Assembly (NCBI GenBank): GCA_023053575.1
Contig: JAKZAP010000003.1
Coordinates: 32,184,228-32,248,227, forward strand
Origin: Branchinecta lynchi
Lineage: Eukaryota > Arthropoda > Branchiopoda > Anostraca > Branchinectidae
Direction: 5' to 3'
Length of the DNA: 64,000 bases
In this document: one piece after another, positions 21,333-33,060 of the stretch
How positions within the stretch are numbered: position 1 is the stretch's first letter
How the letters are laid out: the number at the start of each line of letters is the position of its first letter
Position numbers and translations under genes: made by a program
Notes under the pieces: generated by a model
Databases searched by the model: none
What the model was told of the DNA's origin: nothing
The model's input: only the letters and a program-made list of their open reading frames with translations

Positions 21333-24300
21333 ATAACGTCAGCATTATTTCAGCCCTTCTTGGCAAGAATCTCGTCAAGCTCCTGTTGTTTTTTTACTTC
21401 ATTGTTGACAGATAACAGAATTATCAAGGATATGCCTACTTACTTAACCAACATAAACGCAGAAAAACAAAACTAAATTCATTACTGAAAATTCAAGGTT
21501 ATCTTTATTTACGAACCAATATATCTTTAACACTTTCCACTGCTGAGAGCAGAGCTCGAGCGCACACGAAAAAATAAAACGAAAATAAACCAAAGTGTGA
21601 AAAAAGAAGGGTTCAAATTATTCGGATACCAACGAGTGCTGCAAGAGCGGCGAACCAGCTTGGGGGCTCGCTCCGCACACGCGCTTTGTAGAAGCACACG
21701 TTAGGGTTTGAAGGGGACAGAAGGGCAAGAGGAAGTGTCCTGCAATGAAGTGGTGATGGGCTGGGGAGTCAAATGCGACTATGCAAGCCCTACACCGAAA
21801 GCCGACATTGCCCAGGCACAACCCTTCCTCTTAAGGAAATACTCACTCTCAGTCGGTGCCCACGGAGGATGTACAATGATGCCTAGCAAGTGAGCAACCC
21901 CTTGCTTCCTCTTTCAGTTCGCTTGAAGTCGAAACGGAGCCGTTATGGTATGATGCGGTGAAACATAATACCGTACCTTGAGTCATGCCAGTAAAGTATG
22001 CCAAAAAGTATGCAATATGGGCCTGTCAAATTCCACGCGAGGAGTTTCTTGCTCCCCCTCGCTCGGCACCTTGTCTCAATTCCACGAGGAAAATAACCCA
22101 ACAGATCTTGTGGTTCGAGGACGATCCTGGGTAGGCTACTCCCGTCCCGTCCGAACTTTCGGAAATACGGGCTATTTAAAGTTGAACTAAAGGGCTTGTC
22201 AAGCCGCCTCTAAAGTCAAGCGCATGTGGTTATCTCGTCTACACAAATCTCTCGCCTCTTCACTGAGTTGCAACGCGAAATTGACCTAAGGGGTGACCTC
22301 AAATGACGTACCTTCGTTAAGGTCAGTTCGCATATACAAATGCTCCACGGACTGGCAGTAATGTTACGGGGACGAACAAACACTGAATGTTAAACCGAAA
22401 GGCCCATAATATTTCATTCGTCTAAGCTTCCATCCTGCGTTCGCTCTGGGGCCTATATGCATGCACATACTGAGATCTGTTACGCAATCACGCGACCCGA
22501 TCACAGTAACCTATTTCGACAAATTTTAACCTTATAACTATGAAATATACGAACAAAATACGGTTACTCAAACTGGACAGCGTACTGGCACTGCGGGAAG
22601 ACGTGGGGGAAAAGGACGGGAATTTATTTCCAGAAGTTTTCGAGTAGGCTAGTAAGCGAATATGTACAAGAAATGCATCGGTTAGTATTTCAGTTAACCC
22701 AGTAGGCCTATTTTGAAAGCTCTACAAAGAAATGACACGATTTCTAATGGATCTTAACGGATGTTAACAGAAAAGCAGCATAAACCTTTTGTGTGGGTTA
22801 TAGCTACCTCCATATTATCTTTTCCAAAGTGTGTAATTTCTTTTTGCGAAAGAACCACTCCTACACCCATATTGTCTGATTGCGAAAGGTATGCTGGCCC
22901 ACAATTAAATCACAGCGCTAGACGCTTATAATAACAAAATTAAAGGCGTTTTTGTGGTTACGTTACGCTAGCCTGACCATACGAAATCGAGGATTTGTGC
23001 GTAAAAAAAGTAACGGCAGAATCAGAAGGGACATTAACACGTGCCACGTGGGAGAATGGGTTTTGCAATATAAAGAACATAAACACAACTTTTTTGCGAC
23101 CACTAGACCACAGTTTTGTCTGTATTTTTATACAGGCCAAAACTGTATAAAAATTAACAGCGAAAGCTTCAGCACTTCTTCTAGGGAAAGTCCCCCGGAG
23201 AATGCAATATCCGGTTTCCGATGCACCTCCAAGACCTCCAACAACTGAAGTGGTGAGGACTTAAGCCAGATCACGGAGAGAGTGGTGCGCCACTTAAGTC
23301 TCGAAACCGAAAGCCCCCGAGGGATTACTCGCTCCCCCGAACCTGCTTTAAAGTACCCTTTCCTGGCCGGTGCCGGCACCTGCCGGGCACCAGGCACTTC
23401 CTGTACAGTAAAATCGAGAGTGGGCAACCCCTCGTGAGTCCCTGCAAGCGGCTACAGCTTTCTATCTATCTGTTTACCCTAAAATTGCCTTCAAAAAGCA
23501 CTACTTCGCAGTCAATTGCAATCGTTCGATAGCAAGTTCAAACATTTAGCTACAGTCCGAAGAGGGCTCTTGCCAAGAAGGGCCGAAATAGAACCTCGGC
23601 TGACTAGTCTGTTTAATACCATCAAAGATAATTCGCTTTTTTGCTAATTTTCTGGTCAACATCTTAAGTTCGTAAAAATCAATTTTTATTCTACATTTTC
23701 CCTTATGTAGGCCTATTCGTAGGCTACTTCATGATATTATACTCCGGACATAGAATCCGGACAGTGATAGGGTAACGATAGGATAGTCCGAAATCCGGCC
23801 AAACCAAGCTGCCCCCTGACATAAAAGCTGGCGAGGCCTCTCGGAGCCACAACATAATTCAAAGCAACCGAACATGCGCCATCTTTATAAAGTTTAGCCT
23901 CGAAAATCAACAAGAGTTTTCTGCCAAAGATAAAGAGTAGCCCACAAGTTTTGTTTCTGTGTGCTGATTTTCGAAGGTTCTGGTATGTTTTGAAAGAGCT
24001 TGTAAACCTGATTAAAGATCAACAAAAAAATTCCTGTGTCCTGTGCTTTACGGTATGGCAAGGTTCATTTCAGACGGTCCACGAAATAAAAGACTACTCA
24101 AAGAACGACAGAAACACTGCGACTCCCACGCCCCTCCCCCCCCCCCCCCATCCACGCCCCTACCCCTCCGCCTTCTCCACCTATCCAGAGTTGGGACTAC
24201 AATGTAAAGTTCATTCGAATGGACTGACAATAGGACGAACTTCCGAAGAAGAAAGCTGGCTGCAATTATTCGAATATATAGGCTGAAGGTTCACCTTGAA

Positions 24301-25510
24301 CCACACGAGCGAACCGTATCCATAGGACATGCGAACCATCACTTTGTCACACACGAAGTCAACCTTAGAAATGATGCTACGACAAACTGAAACTGATACT
24401 GTCGTGCACCGCAATCCACGGATGACGGAATTTAAACTGTATTAGACGTAATTTCATGAAGCTACATGGGAAGCACACAGGATAGTATTTCGGTGGGTGG
24501 GTGGGGGTTCTACCTGCAGCTGCAGGGTCGAAACCTAATCCATACCAAACAGTAAGCCAAGAACATAACTAAAGCATATAGAGAACTATTATTTTTTAAT
24601 GTTTTGCGGGGGGGGGGGGGGGGGAGATTGAAAGATAAGGGAACGTGGGGACCTGAATTACAGGAATCCCTATATCTTCGTTTAGTTGTTTCCCGCGTCA
24701 TTTGGGCGGAATAAAAGCCTGTAGCCTCTTATTATCATCATTTGACACATCAATAATGCTAGGTACTTTATTCGTAATAAACCGATACACGGCATTTAAC
24801 AGCTACAACCTAAAACTCAAATACGCCACTAAACTATACATTCAACACAAAACAAATCACACTGAAAGAACAAAGGCAATCGAGTAACTTAAGCCAAGCT
24901 TAAGCTAGGATTATAACAGATGAAGTGACAGAACCAGTTGCACCACGACTTTCTATGTATGTATGCATATTCTGTATAACCCGTTACATACCAACTGAAC
25001 AAGAACGGGATAAATGGAAGAAAAGAACAGAGAAGAATAGAAAGAAAAGACAATTAGCGATAAATGGCTTTCCACGACAAACGGGGACTGAAATTGTATC
25101 GTCAAAATCAACAGAAGATTCAAGATATAGCCTAAGGTTTTACGTTCTTAGAACCATGCACGAACTCCAAAAGGCAAAAGCCTTCAATCTTTCTCAAAAT
25201 TTGCTCCTCAGGAAACTGGCAACAAAGGACGAAATTTTGGGCCCCCCCCAAGAGGGGAGGAAAAGCTGAGATTCTATTTCGGCCCTTCTTGGCAAGGGCT
25301 CTCTTCGAGCTGCAGCTAAAGGGTTTTTCAGTGAAGGCAAAGGGCCAAAGGCATAAGGGAAAAATCCCGGGGAAAGCTGCAGAAAACGCGAGGATGCTGG
25401 AGGCCAAAAAAAAACAGCAGGAAAACCACGGCAAAGGCTACACTAGGTCGGAATCCTACCGCAACACACACTGTTTCTTCCTAATTTTCATAATATAATT
25501 CGCCTGTTAA

Positions 25511-25842
25511 AGGAACTGTCGTACCTATAGTGCCAATGCGACCTACTGCCGTAACATTATTCATTAGTTATTAAACCCGCGAATTCAAATTTCCTATGTT
25601 ACATTCTGAGCCCGCTAACGAAAATTCACTAATCTTTGCACTTGCCACGATTAACTAGTTTCCATGCGCATTATTCTCCGGGCAGCGTTCGCGTATCATA
25701 CTACTGATGCGTACAACTGGGTTTCTGAATTTTGTCGAGATCTTGCAAGAAGTGGACCTGGGAAAAGGCTTAAAACAGGCAAGGGGGTGGATACATTTTT
25801 TTAAGAAGAGTCTAGTTTTAACAGTAAATAGTGAGGTGTTCT
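25511..25842. mobile_element. TTAA-flanked MITE, family 2 copy 3
   Basis: TTAA at 25507-25510 and 25843-25846, ends AGGAACTGTCGTACC and GAGGTGTTCT. Internally it keeps the order of blocks in the copy at 12760-13907 (CCTATAGTGCCAATGCGACC aligned to CCTATAATACTAACGC) but with more divergence. It suits an older insertion. Confidence 0.55.
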
Positions 25843-27046
25843 TTAACGTTTAGACCTCCACAAGAAAGACACTGCATCCCGCGATGCATTCCTTCTCTCT
25901 CAGCTCGTCAAGTCCTACCCATTTCCCAACACATAGATCCTCGCAGCGACCGCACCCCATTCCCTACTTCAATCCTTTCCCCATTATGCCCAGTTATCTA
26001 AGTAGTTCAATTTCCTGCTTATGACATACTTATCGTCGGCGGGACAGCGAGCACTTTTCACCACAACAACAACATTTCAAATTGGTTGTAATCGCGGAAG
26101 TTGACGAAAAGTAGATCCAGAAAGGTGATTTTATCACGTCTGAATCATCACGATGTCGGGATACACACAATTCAATAAGTGACGTCACTTAGCGATAGCC
26201 TAACTATTTTCTTGAGAAGCGCGCACCTGAGTTGTAGTCTGGGCATTTATTTTAACCACGGTTATTTTGTTTCCTCTTTTAATTATAATAATAATAAGAA
26301 GAGGCTTCTGCCAGTTCTGCCTCTACATAACAAGAGACTGGGAGTAGAATAACTTTCCGTAATGACGTTAGTCCTGTTTCACTAAAGTCGTGTTATTCGC
26401 AGTTGCTGAAGTGCGTTTTATTCCTCAAATTTCATCGAAAATTGGCTGTTTTACCATTGGCTTCTTCGTCAGACCCTCTCAGTTTCAAGTTGTTTGCTAT
26501 TCGGTACGAAGGATTGTAAGAGGGTAGCTATCACTTGCATCTTGTTCAGAAAGGGTTGTATAACGATTATGTCGGTCGGGTTGTTCAGTAAAAGGGTGTA
26601 ACCTCATCTGCATAGTTATGTAAACTCATTACATGACAGGGTAAAGATTAGCTTCGAATTATATGCACCGACGCGAAACAGGCCGATACCAGACCCCCCA
26701 CTGTCCTATCGAAATACCTTCCGTTCGCAGATAAAGGAAACGAAAGGTTTATGGATCTTTTGCTCCGAAAAATGGCGGTTTATTACCAAATTTCGTCATA
26801 CAGGAAGGATATAATATATTTTGTTGAACGTTCTGAAAAGAACAGAGCAAAGTCGGCTTTTATTTTTATGGGACACTATTTCATCCCCGCCGGTCTTGGA
26901 TTTTCAGGCAAGCTAAAAGCTCCGGAGCTTGATGCCTTTTTTTTATTATGACCTCTCCCTCCAAGAACTGCTACTCTGTTGGGTCTTACTTGTCTCAGGA
27001 CACAAGCTGTTCGGTTCTGCTCGGTGACGAAATCTGCAGGACAACT

Positions 27047-27274
27047 TATGGTGGGTTTACACACTGCGTAAAGTTCGAACGTATTTTGGAATTCGAGCGT
27101 CTTTTACGCATGTATTTCGGCTTGGAATAGATCTTTAGCAATACGGACGTATTTATATAAGAAACGGATCGATTCCGCAAATATGTCCTTATTGCTAGAG
27201 ATCTTTTCAACCACAAATAGACGCTAGGATTTCAAAATACGCTCGGATTTACGCAGTGTGTAAACCCACCATTA
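27047..27274. mobile_element. MITE with TATGGTGGGTTTACAC termini
   Basis: Inverted ends TATGGTGGGTTTACACAC and GTGTGTAAACCCACCATTA, followed inward by GCGTAAA. 228 bp, TA at the ends. The flanks on both sides resemble the segment near 27470-27640. There GGCTTAGTCCCAGG is continuous, and here AACTTA and GTCCCAGG are separated by the MITE, so that paralogue looks like the empty site. Confidence 0.75.
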
Positions 27275-28120
27275 GTCCCAGGAATCCTGATCGTGAGTAT
27301 CGGTTGTCAAGATAGGAGCCAAGACGAGCCCCCCCCCCCCCCTCCCGCTTATTCTAAGACGAACGAAAGCGGTAAGCACAGCTTGATATCTTGTAAGTAT
27401 TGGTAGGTAAACTAGATGGGGATTGGGTAAGGATCGAACTCGACTCAATCTTTGCATTTTTCTACCGTGATGTATCAAGAATGATTCCCAACCCCAGTGT
27501 ATTATACTTTGCTTATTATAATCCCTGCCAAAATGCAGCTACGCTGCTGGGACTTACATGGATCAAGACACAAGAGTTCCACTCTGCTTGGCGAAGGCTT
27601 AGTCCCAGGAATTCTAGTCGTGATCTACAGTCGACCCCCCCCCCCCTCTTTTTCCAACGCGACGAAAGCCGACGGTTTTACGGTTCATTTTAGGGTAGGC
27701 TACTCAGCCGCATCATTTTTGCTTCCGCCTGGCCTGTCTTTTTCAAAGTTATGACTTAGCTCTCTGTTATGTTTAGCTAGCATTGCTTGATTCGTCATTC
27801 TTGTAGCCTACGCTTAAAGTTTAACCGAAAAGGCTGAGATAGGACAATTTAGTCACCCGTCACTTATTCCCTTAAAGAGGCTTGAAGACCCGATGAAAAC
27901 GCGTTACTTCGTAGCTCCGGTACTCACGAATAATCGATTTTCAAACAGTGGAATTTCCCTGCCAGATTTATGGTACCTGTATCCGCTTGCACCACTGTTG
28001 TATGCTTGATGAATACAATTTACGAAAATTAAATGTTCACGCAGACGCAGTGAGCTACCTAGATCACTGAAAAGCCGCGTTTCTATTGAGATTCAAGTTT
28101 TCCGCGACTTAGTAGAAGTT

Positions 28121-28368
28121 TTTATTCAAACAATGTTTACAACGGATACGTCAGCTCTGATTTTTCATCAGCGATATTTCGACCCTTCTTGGCAAGTTTA
28201 CAGGTTTGTTTCCTTCCCCGAAGTTGAACAAGAAGATTGACAGCCTGACGAGGACCCTTGCCAAGAAGGGTCGAAATATCGCTGATGAAAAATCAGAGCT
28301 GACGTATCCGTTGTAAACATTGTTTGAATAAATGTTTCAAAGTCAGCTTGGGCTCAAAGAATATTTTT
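28121..28368 (+). mobile_element. Fold-back retroposed element with 12-bp duplication, copy 2
   Basis: TTAGTAGAAGTT is duplicated at 28109-28120 and 28369-28380. The left part is an inverted copy of the right arm but shorter than in copy 1 (about 70 bp). The right arm runs to the same tail, CAAAGAATATTT. The MITE copy at 37369-37794 has GTCATAGTAGAATTTTC uninterrupted at the matching place. Confidence 0.8.
28245..28276 (+). ncRNA. Hammerhead-ribozyme-like core in fold-back copy 2
   Basis: CTGACGAG, a stem of GG(A)CCCTT with AAGGGTC closing on a six-base loop, then CGAAAT. Downstream, TAT and GTATC around 28277-28320 could close a stem III with a UAUC cleavage site. Stem I pairing is not evident. 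The structural reading is mine; activity is untested. Confidence 0.35.
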
Positions 28369-29139
28369 TTAGTAGAAGTTGGCGTTGTGAGGACGGCCGT
28401 AGATATTCTGAACGTCATTCTATAGCAATGAAAAAAAAAAGGCCGTTTACACAATCCAAATAGTGCAGTGTATTTCGTTAAATGATAAAAACAAAAAAGG
28501 TTGGCTTTTCAGTTAAACTTTAAGGAACTTTTATTTGTTCAGTTTCGGTTGGACCACTAGCCTATTCCTCATGGACAGAATCAAAACATAATTGATGAGA
28601 AAGCTTCCACTCTGCCGAGACCGATCTTAGCGATCTTTCGGCCCTCTTGCCAAGGTTCCTAGTCAGTATGTCGATATAAGAAATGAATCTGTAATCAAAA
28701 TAGTTTCTTATAACTACATGCCTGATTGGGACCCTTGCCATGAAGGACCGAATCTATCTAGTCGAATCTGAGGGGGTAAACTTTATAATATTGTGAGGGA
28801 GTCAGCCATAAGAAGCCAGCCAATGGGAGTCCCCCATTCCTCGCCCCATTCATTTCAGCTTTGATCGATTACAGTTGTTGATTTTGGTTAGTAATAAATG
28901 TGCTTTCGTAACGATCGGACATTTCCTAGGTGGGCCACGACAAATACTTTCGAAAATACAGGGATTCAGGAGAAACGGGATACGTAACGAGTGATAACGA
29001 ATGAACTAGGAACAAATACAACGCGGCTTTTATTAGGCCTGTAAGTGGCGGACGGTGAATTCGCATAATGAAACGGGTTTCGGAAACCCTGGCTTTCCCG
29101 CTAGAAAGGTAAGCCTAGGAAACGTAGGGTTTAACTTAC

Positions 29140-29300
29140 ACTCGTGAGTTGGTGCAGACCGACAGCCATCTTTCGTTGTGGAATATCTGCAACCGTCCTT
29201 CCAGCGGCGTGTCCCCGTCCACCAGTCGGACGGTCGGGAAAGAAGAGGTGGTTGATACCCAGTCCTCGGGTATAAGTCGGGCACGATTGGATGGGTCGCC
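29140..29300 (-). CDS. bark: bark-like gene, exon 2: first half of SRCR domain
   Basis: Acceptor CTCCTTTCAG|GGC (phase 0) and donor GAGT|GTAAGT (phase 2). In the correct frame it reads DPSNRARLIPEDWVSTTSS and then VRLVDGDTPLEGRLQIF...RWLSVCTNSR. 'VRLVDG...EGR.Q......W.SVC' is the opening of an SRCR domain. The longest open frame here is a different, false one; only the frame in phase with exons 1 and 3 gives the domain. Confidence 0.9.
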
Positions 29301-29552
29301 CTGAAAGGAGGATAGAAAATAAATTCAGAAGAGGCCAAATGCCTAAATTTCAGATGCCGACTTTCCGTTATGACTGTACAATAGATGTATAGGCTACCGA
29401 ATAAACAGAAAATGAATACACTGAAAAGGTTAACAAATACAAATAGGTAATAACAAAAAAAGCAGAAGAAAGTATTTATTCAGCCTAAGGTGACTGCGAA
29501 TCATATTGGACGGGGCTAAACGGATAAGTCAGCTGGGTTCTGACCAGCGAAA

Positions 29553-29584
29553 TTTCGGCTCTTCTTGCACGGGGTCCTCTTCAG
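29553..29584 (-). ncRNA. Diverged hammerhead-like core
   Basis: On the minus strand CTGAAGAG, a GGACCCC... hairpin and CGAAAT. It keeps the invariant CUGANGA and GAAA although the surrounding sequence has drifted from the copies at 15.8 and 28.2 kb. No element boundaries seen. Confidence 0.3.
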
Positions 29585-30154
29585 GCCAGCACGCCAAAGC
29601 GTTTGAGCATGATTATAAGAAAAAGGGCTAAGTCTGAACCTGACCCACTAAAGAATTTTAAAACAGTTGTTTTACGAATTTCACATAGGCTAGTTTCTCA
29701 ATGTTTTAATGGATGATTATGCACCAATGTTCGGTACCTGCCTACCCTAATCGACGTTTGGCACAGTCAACATGAAGATCAGTTTTAAGGTAGCCTTCCG
29801 GGTTATGTGCTCTTCTTATAGGCCTACAGCAGTGGATACTTTTTTGAACGATTGCTGATTTTGGACAGTGTCATTTTCCTGCACTTGCTGTGACTAAAGC
29901 CAACTAGCCTACCAGTTAGCCATAGTATCTAGGCTAACTATCAATTAAAGGTGATTAAAGGTCCTTGAAAACACCTGAATAGGCTAGGTATTTTTCTACC
30001 ATTTAGACCAAAACTGCAATGTTCAAATTTAAGTTAGCTTAACTGTTCAAATATGCAGACCTCTACTATAGAGTATAGAGACATATAGAGTAGGCTAGAT
30101 GTTTAGAGCACTTATCAGCCAAAATTCGGAGAAGCCGATTTTGCTTAGACTTAC

Positions 30155-30397
30155 CTGTATCCTCAAAGCGCCTCGGACGATTAATCCAGTTCCGGGGGAA
30201 AACTTCAACGTCGCCCCAGCTTCAATTGTTAGGGTTCCACCAGCCTCCACAATCAGATCAGACTTCACATTATACACAAAGGTACTATTAATCAAGGAAT
30301 TCCCACTAACAACTCCACCTAAACTGACTTCTTGACTACGAACACCGCATAGCAACGCCGCCAAAACACTGAACAACTTAAGGCGAACCCTTTTCAT
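30155..30397 (-). CDS. bark: bark-like gene, exon 1: signal peptide and start of beta-helix region
   Basis: Starts with ATG at 30397 and ends at ATACAG|GTAAGT (phase 0), giving 81 residues. MKRVRLKLFSVLAALLCG is a signal peptide, probably cleaved after GVRSQ or nearby. Then come DLIVEAGGTLTIEAGATLKF and GLIVRGALRIQ, the repeated strand-turn pattern seen at the N-terminus of bark beetle proteins. In flies bark is needed for tricellular septate junctions; the role here is by homology only. The gene runs leftwards over at least 27.7 kb. The ORF continues past the donor only by chance. Confidence 0.88.
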
Positions 30398-31489
30398 TTT
30401 ATTCCAGAATTATTTCACGAAATACAACTTGTCTTTGTCACATTCTTTTTCAAACTGTTTCAAATTTAAAAGTCTGCGTTGACTGATTTGCAGTTTGGTA
30501 CCTGAGGCTGCTCCGTGACGTCAGACAGGTAGATAATGAAAAGTAAATTCCTCTTTGGGAACAAGAGCTTTTCTGTCAAGAGAGCGTCGTCACTGCAGTC
30601 CTTATTGATGATGTGAAGAAAATCTAAGAGATAGCGGAAGCTTGCAGCGTTTTTCGTAGCATATGTTGCACGAAATGACTTTATGATAATAATAATGGTT
30701 GGTATATTGAAGAAGCACTCATTTCTTTCAACAACAATAGTTAAGGGAGTCTCTAGAATACTGATATAGCTCTGTCCGGAATTACCGATGCCATCTGGAT
30801 TCCTCTGCGCGGCCCAGTAGCTTTTTCACGGACTACAGAGAGAAGGAGATTGTGTGCTGTTTACTGATGACATGTTGAAAGTTAAAGGAATCGTGCATTT
30901 TCTCGGCAAGACGTTTTACTGGACTGACGTCAAAGTCGCTTTAAATGGCACAAAATGAACGGAAGACTTCGAAATCTTGTTCTTTTTTAACACAAAATCT
31001 AAGGAAGTCAAAATTACAGGAGCTTCTATCTGCCACCATCCTTCATAATCTAGATCTGTGTGGTTCTGCAAGACTTCTTTCGTGCCATCTATAGGCAAAT
31101 ATACTGCCGCGTAGTTTACTTCCATGACACTGGATGAGGCAAACAGCAAAAACCACCACAAATTGAAATTTTTTTCTATTTTACAATGAGAAGAAATTAC
31201 CAAGCAAATGCCGTTTTCCAGGATGTGTCACTGTTTTAAATACTCAGTTATTAACTAAGGGCGACATAGTACTATTAGTACAATAGCCTATATCAAAATA
31301 TAAAAAAAAATATTGGTTCCACGTAGGCTAAGCAAAGAAACGGAAGACCAATGCTAATTTACACATGGACTCAAAATACCAATGTTTCTGCGATAACAAA
31401 CTCAGTTCGATGCTGCCTTGCCAAATAATAGAGGTTTGATATTGTCTGATATTGTGTGTAAAAAATCCGTTGCCTCGGTATTTCTATTA

Positions 31490-31985
31490 TTAGAAAAATG
31501 TCAAATTTTAGACAGCAAGCAGTTATTGATACTAAAAACAAAATCGAGTCTGGATATGCCAAAATCGTTGCCAACCCCGGAAAATATAACCGCAGAGCTC
31601 TTGCCAAGTTCTACGCCACTTACTGCGACCACTCGGTCCTTCATCTTTCTGGACTTTACGCCCTGTTGAAGAAAAAGCATGTAGCAGCTAATCGAATGTA
31701 AATTCCTCCTCTACTTGCCAATTTGGTACAAAAATCGAAAAATTATAAAGAAATTTCAGTAACTAATATAACTGTTAAACTTCACAAGCTGCATAGGAAT
31801 CTGTCGTTGGCCGCATTTCCTCCGCATCACGGTCTTGTCCGCTAGTTTGAAGTAAAATTTGTTCGAAGGGTAAATTTGTATCCTAATCTACGTTGTGTTT
31901 CTTTCTTTTATCTATGTACTACACTATTTCTATTATATAGAAGTGGCTTAATAAAAAGATTCATTCAGTCATTCATTCTCTTTGA
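31490..31985 (+). pseudogene. Retroelement 3' relic
   Basis: Reads AVIDTKNKIESGYAKIVANP and a short continuation to a stop after AANRM. A similar peptide (LIDIKRNLQIGYPKIVAN) occurs at about 51080-51140 just after a reverse transcriptase-like segment. I therefore read both as the C-terminal part of the same retrotransposon family. It ends in a TTCATTCAGTCATTCATTC tail. Confidence 0.4.
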
Positions 31986-32894
31986 CTAACTTAGTCCTTT
32001 ATAAATTTTCTCTTCGGCTGCGAAAATTTATTGTTTTTTTTAATTTGGAGTAAGTGCTGTTTCATTCCCGTCCCGTTCCTTTTTATCCTGCCCCTTTTGT
32101 AAATGCAGAACAAATCATTTTTAACATTTGTGCTTGGGGGGCTCATCATCACTCATCAGTTTCACTGCCGGAAAAACTGTCGAAATTCGACGAGAAAATA
32201 GTTGCGTTTTTGTTCGACTTTTCACTCGCCTTTTTGACGGCTTTTTACTTTTTTTGCGTTTTCGTAAAATGGTCCTAAGTACTGTTTGACAATTTCCCCT
32301 TTTTGTCGAAAAGGCGAACGCCGACTTTCGCCTTTTCCCTCGGCTTTTTGCAACAAGGCAAACTTGGTAGGTGATCAAGTTACGCTCTCCTTTTGGCTTT
32401 TGATTCGCGATTTTTATCGGTTTACCCCAAAATCCAAGAAAATAAGAATTTGAGTCAAAATCATTAGCCGTATTTGAAGACTATCCTGGATATATAAGAT
32501 CGACAATTTATAGTACAAATAAAATACAAGTAAAATGGCATTTGCCAAAAATTGTGTTTTCATCCAAGAAAAGAGAGAAGTCCTTAGTAGAAAAAAGGCG
32601 ACTTGCAAAAACGCGGAAATGTTCAAAAAGGCCTGAAAAATGATAAAACTAAAGCCGAAAATGGAAAGGCAATAGCCAAACAAAAACGCATATAATGTAT
32701 GGTAGCCACTCATTGGTGCGCCTGCCTTGTAATTTTTTGTGTTTTCTTACTTCTCCAGTGTCTTATTGTATTCTACTGTTCTCCAAAGTCTGTCTTTCAG
32801 AAAATAAATAAATAAAGTACACTATGTATACCCTGGACCGCAGATGGTCTGTCTCAGCCTGTGTATTTATTTTACTTACAACCCGCAAAATACA

Positions 32895-33060
32895 CGTGGC
32901 CATCTGATGGGCTCCATAGCTATATATTTAGGGGAGGGGGAGAGGTTTCAAATTAAGGGGCGAAATAAACTATTTTTTATAAGCTAATGAGATAGTCGAT
33001 TTAGGAGTAAGGAGACATGCTGAACCTGAATATGAAATTTATTTTCTCACCGGATTACAA
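32895..33060 (+). repeat. Family B fragment
   Basis: Shows ATATATTTAGGGGAGGGGG, GAGATAGTCGATTTAGGAG and GGAGACATGCTGAA in the family B order; then breaks off at CTCACCGGATT. No CCGT tract. Confidence 0.6.

Larger units (their letters stand above)
27813..28524. mobile_element. MITE with CTTAAAGTTTAACC termini, copy 2, with nested fold-back element
   Basis: Inverted ends CTTAAAGTTTAACCGAAAAG and CTTTTCAGTTAAACTTTAAG. The copy at 37369-37794 has the same ends and about 425 bp. This one is longer by the 28121-28368 insert. Internal block GGACAATTTAGTCACCC is shared between them. No transposase. Confidence 0.75.
17434..29139 (-). other. Intron 2 of the bark-like gene
   Basis: 11.7 kb with no exon that I can support. 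Family A copies in reverse orientation lie at 17930-18590 and 19568-19885. MITEs are at 20962-21332, 25511-25842, 27047-27274 and 27813-28524. A palindrome sits at 19495-19566. Stretches 20050-20940, 21340-23550, 23600-25260 and 25860-26890 hold scattered ORFs under 115 codons with no recognisable domain, plus poly-C or poly-G runs (24127-24150, 24608-24625). Confidence 0.6.

Noticed and set aside
24120..24160. Proline-rich coding stretch on the plus strand near 24.1 kb
   Set aside because: It comes from a poly-C run in a repeat-rich intron; no splice or domain support.
30916..31203. 95-codon minus-strand ORF with a hydrophobic start (LWWFLLFASSSVM)
   Set aside because: No recognisable domain, no supporting splice signals, no homologous copy in the window. 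Could be real, but I cannot support it.
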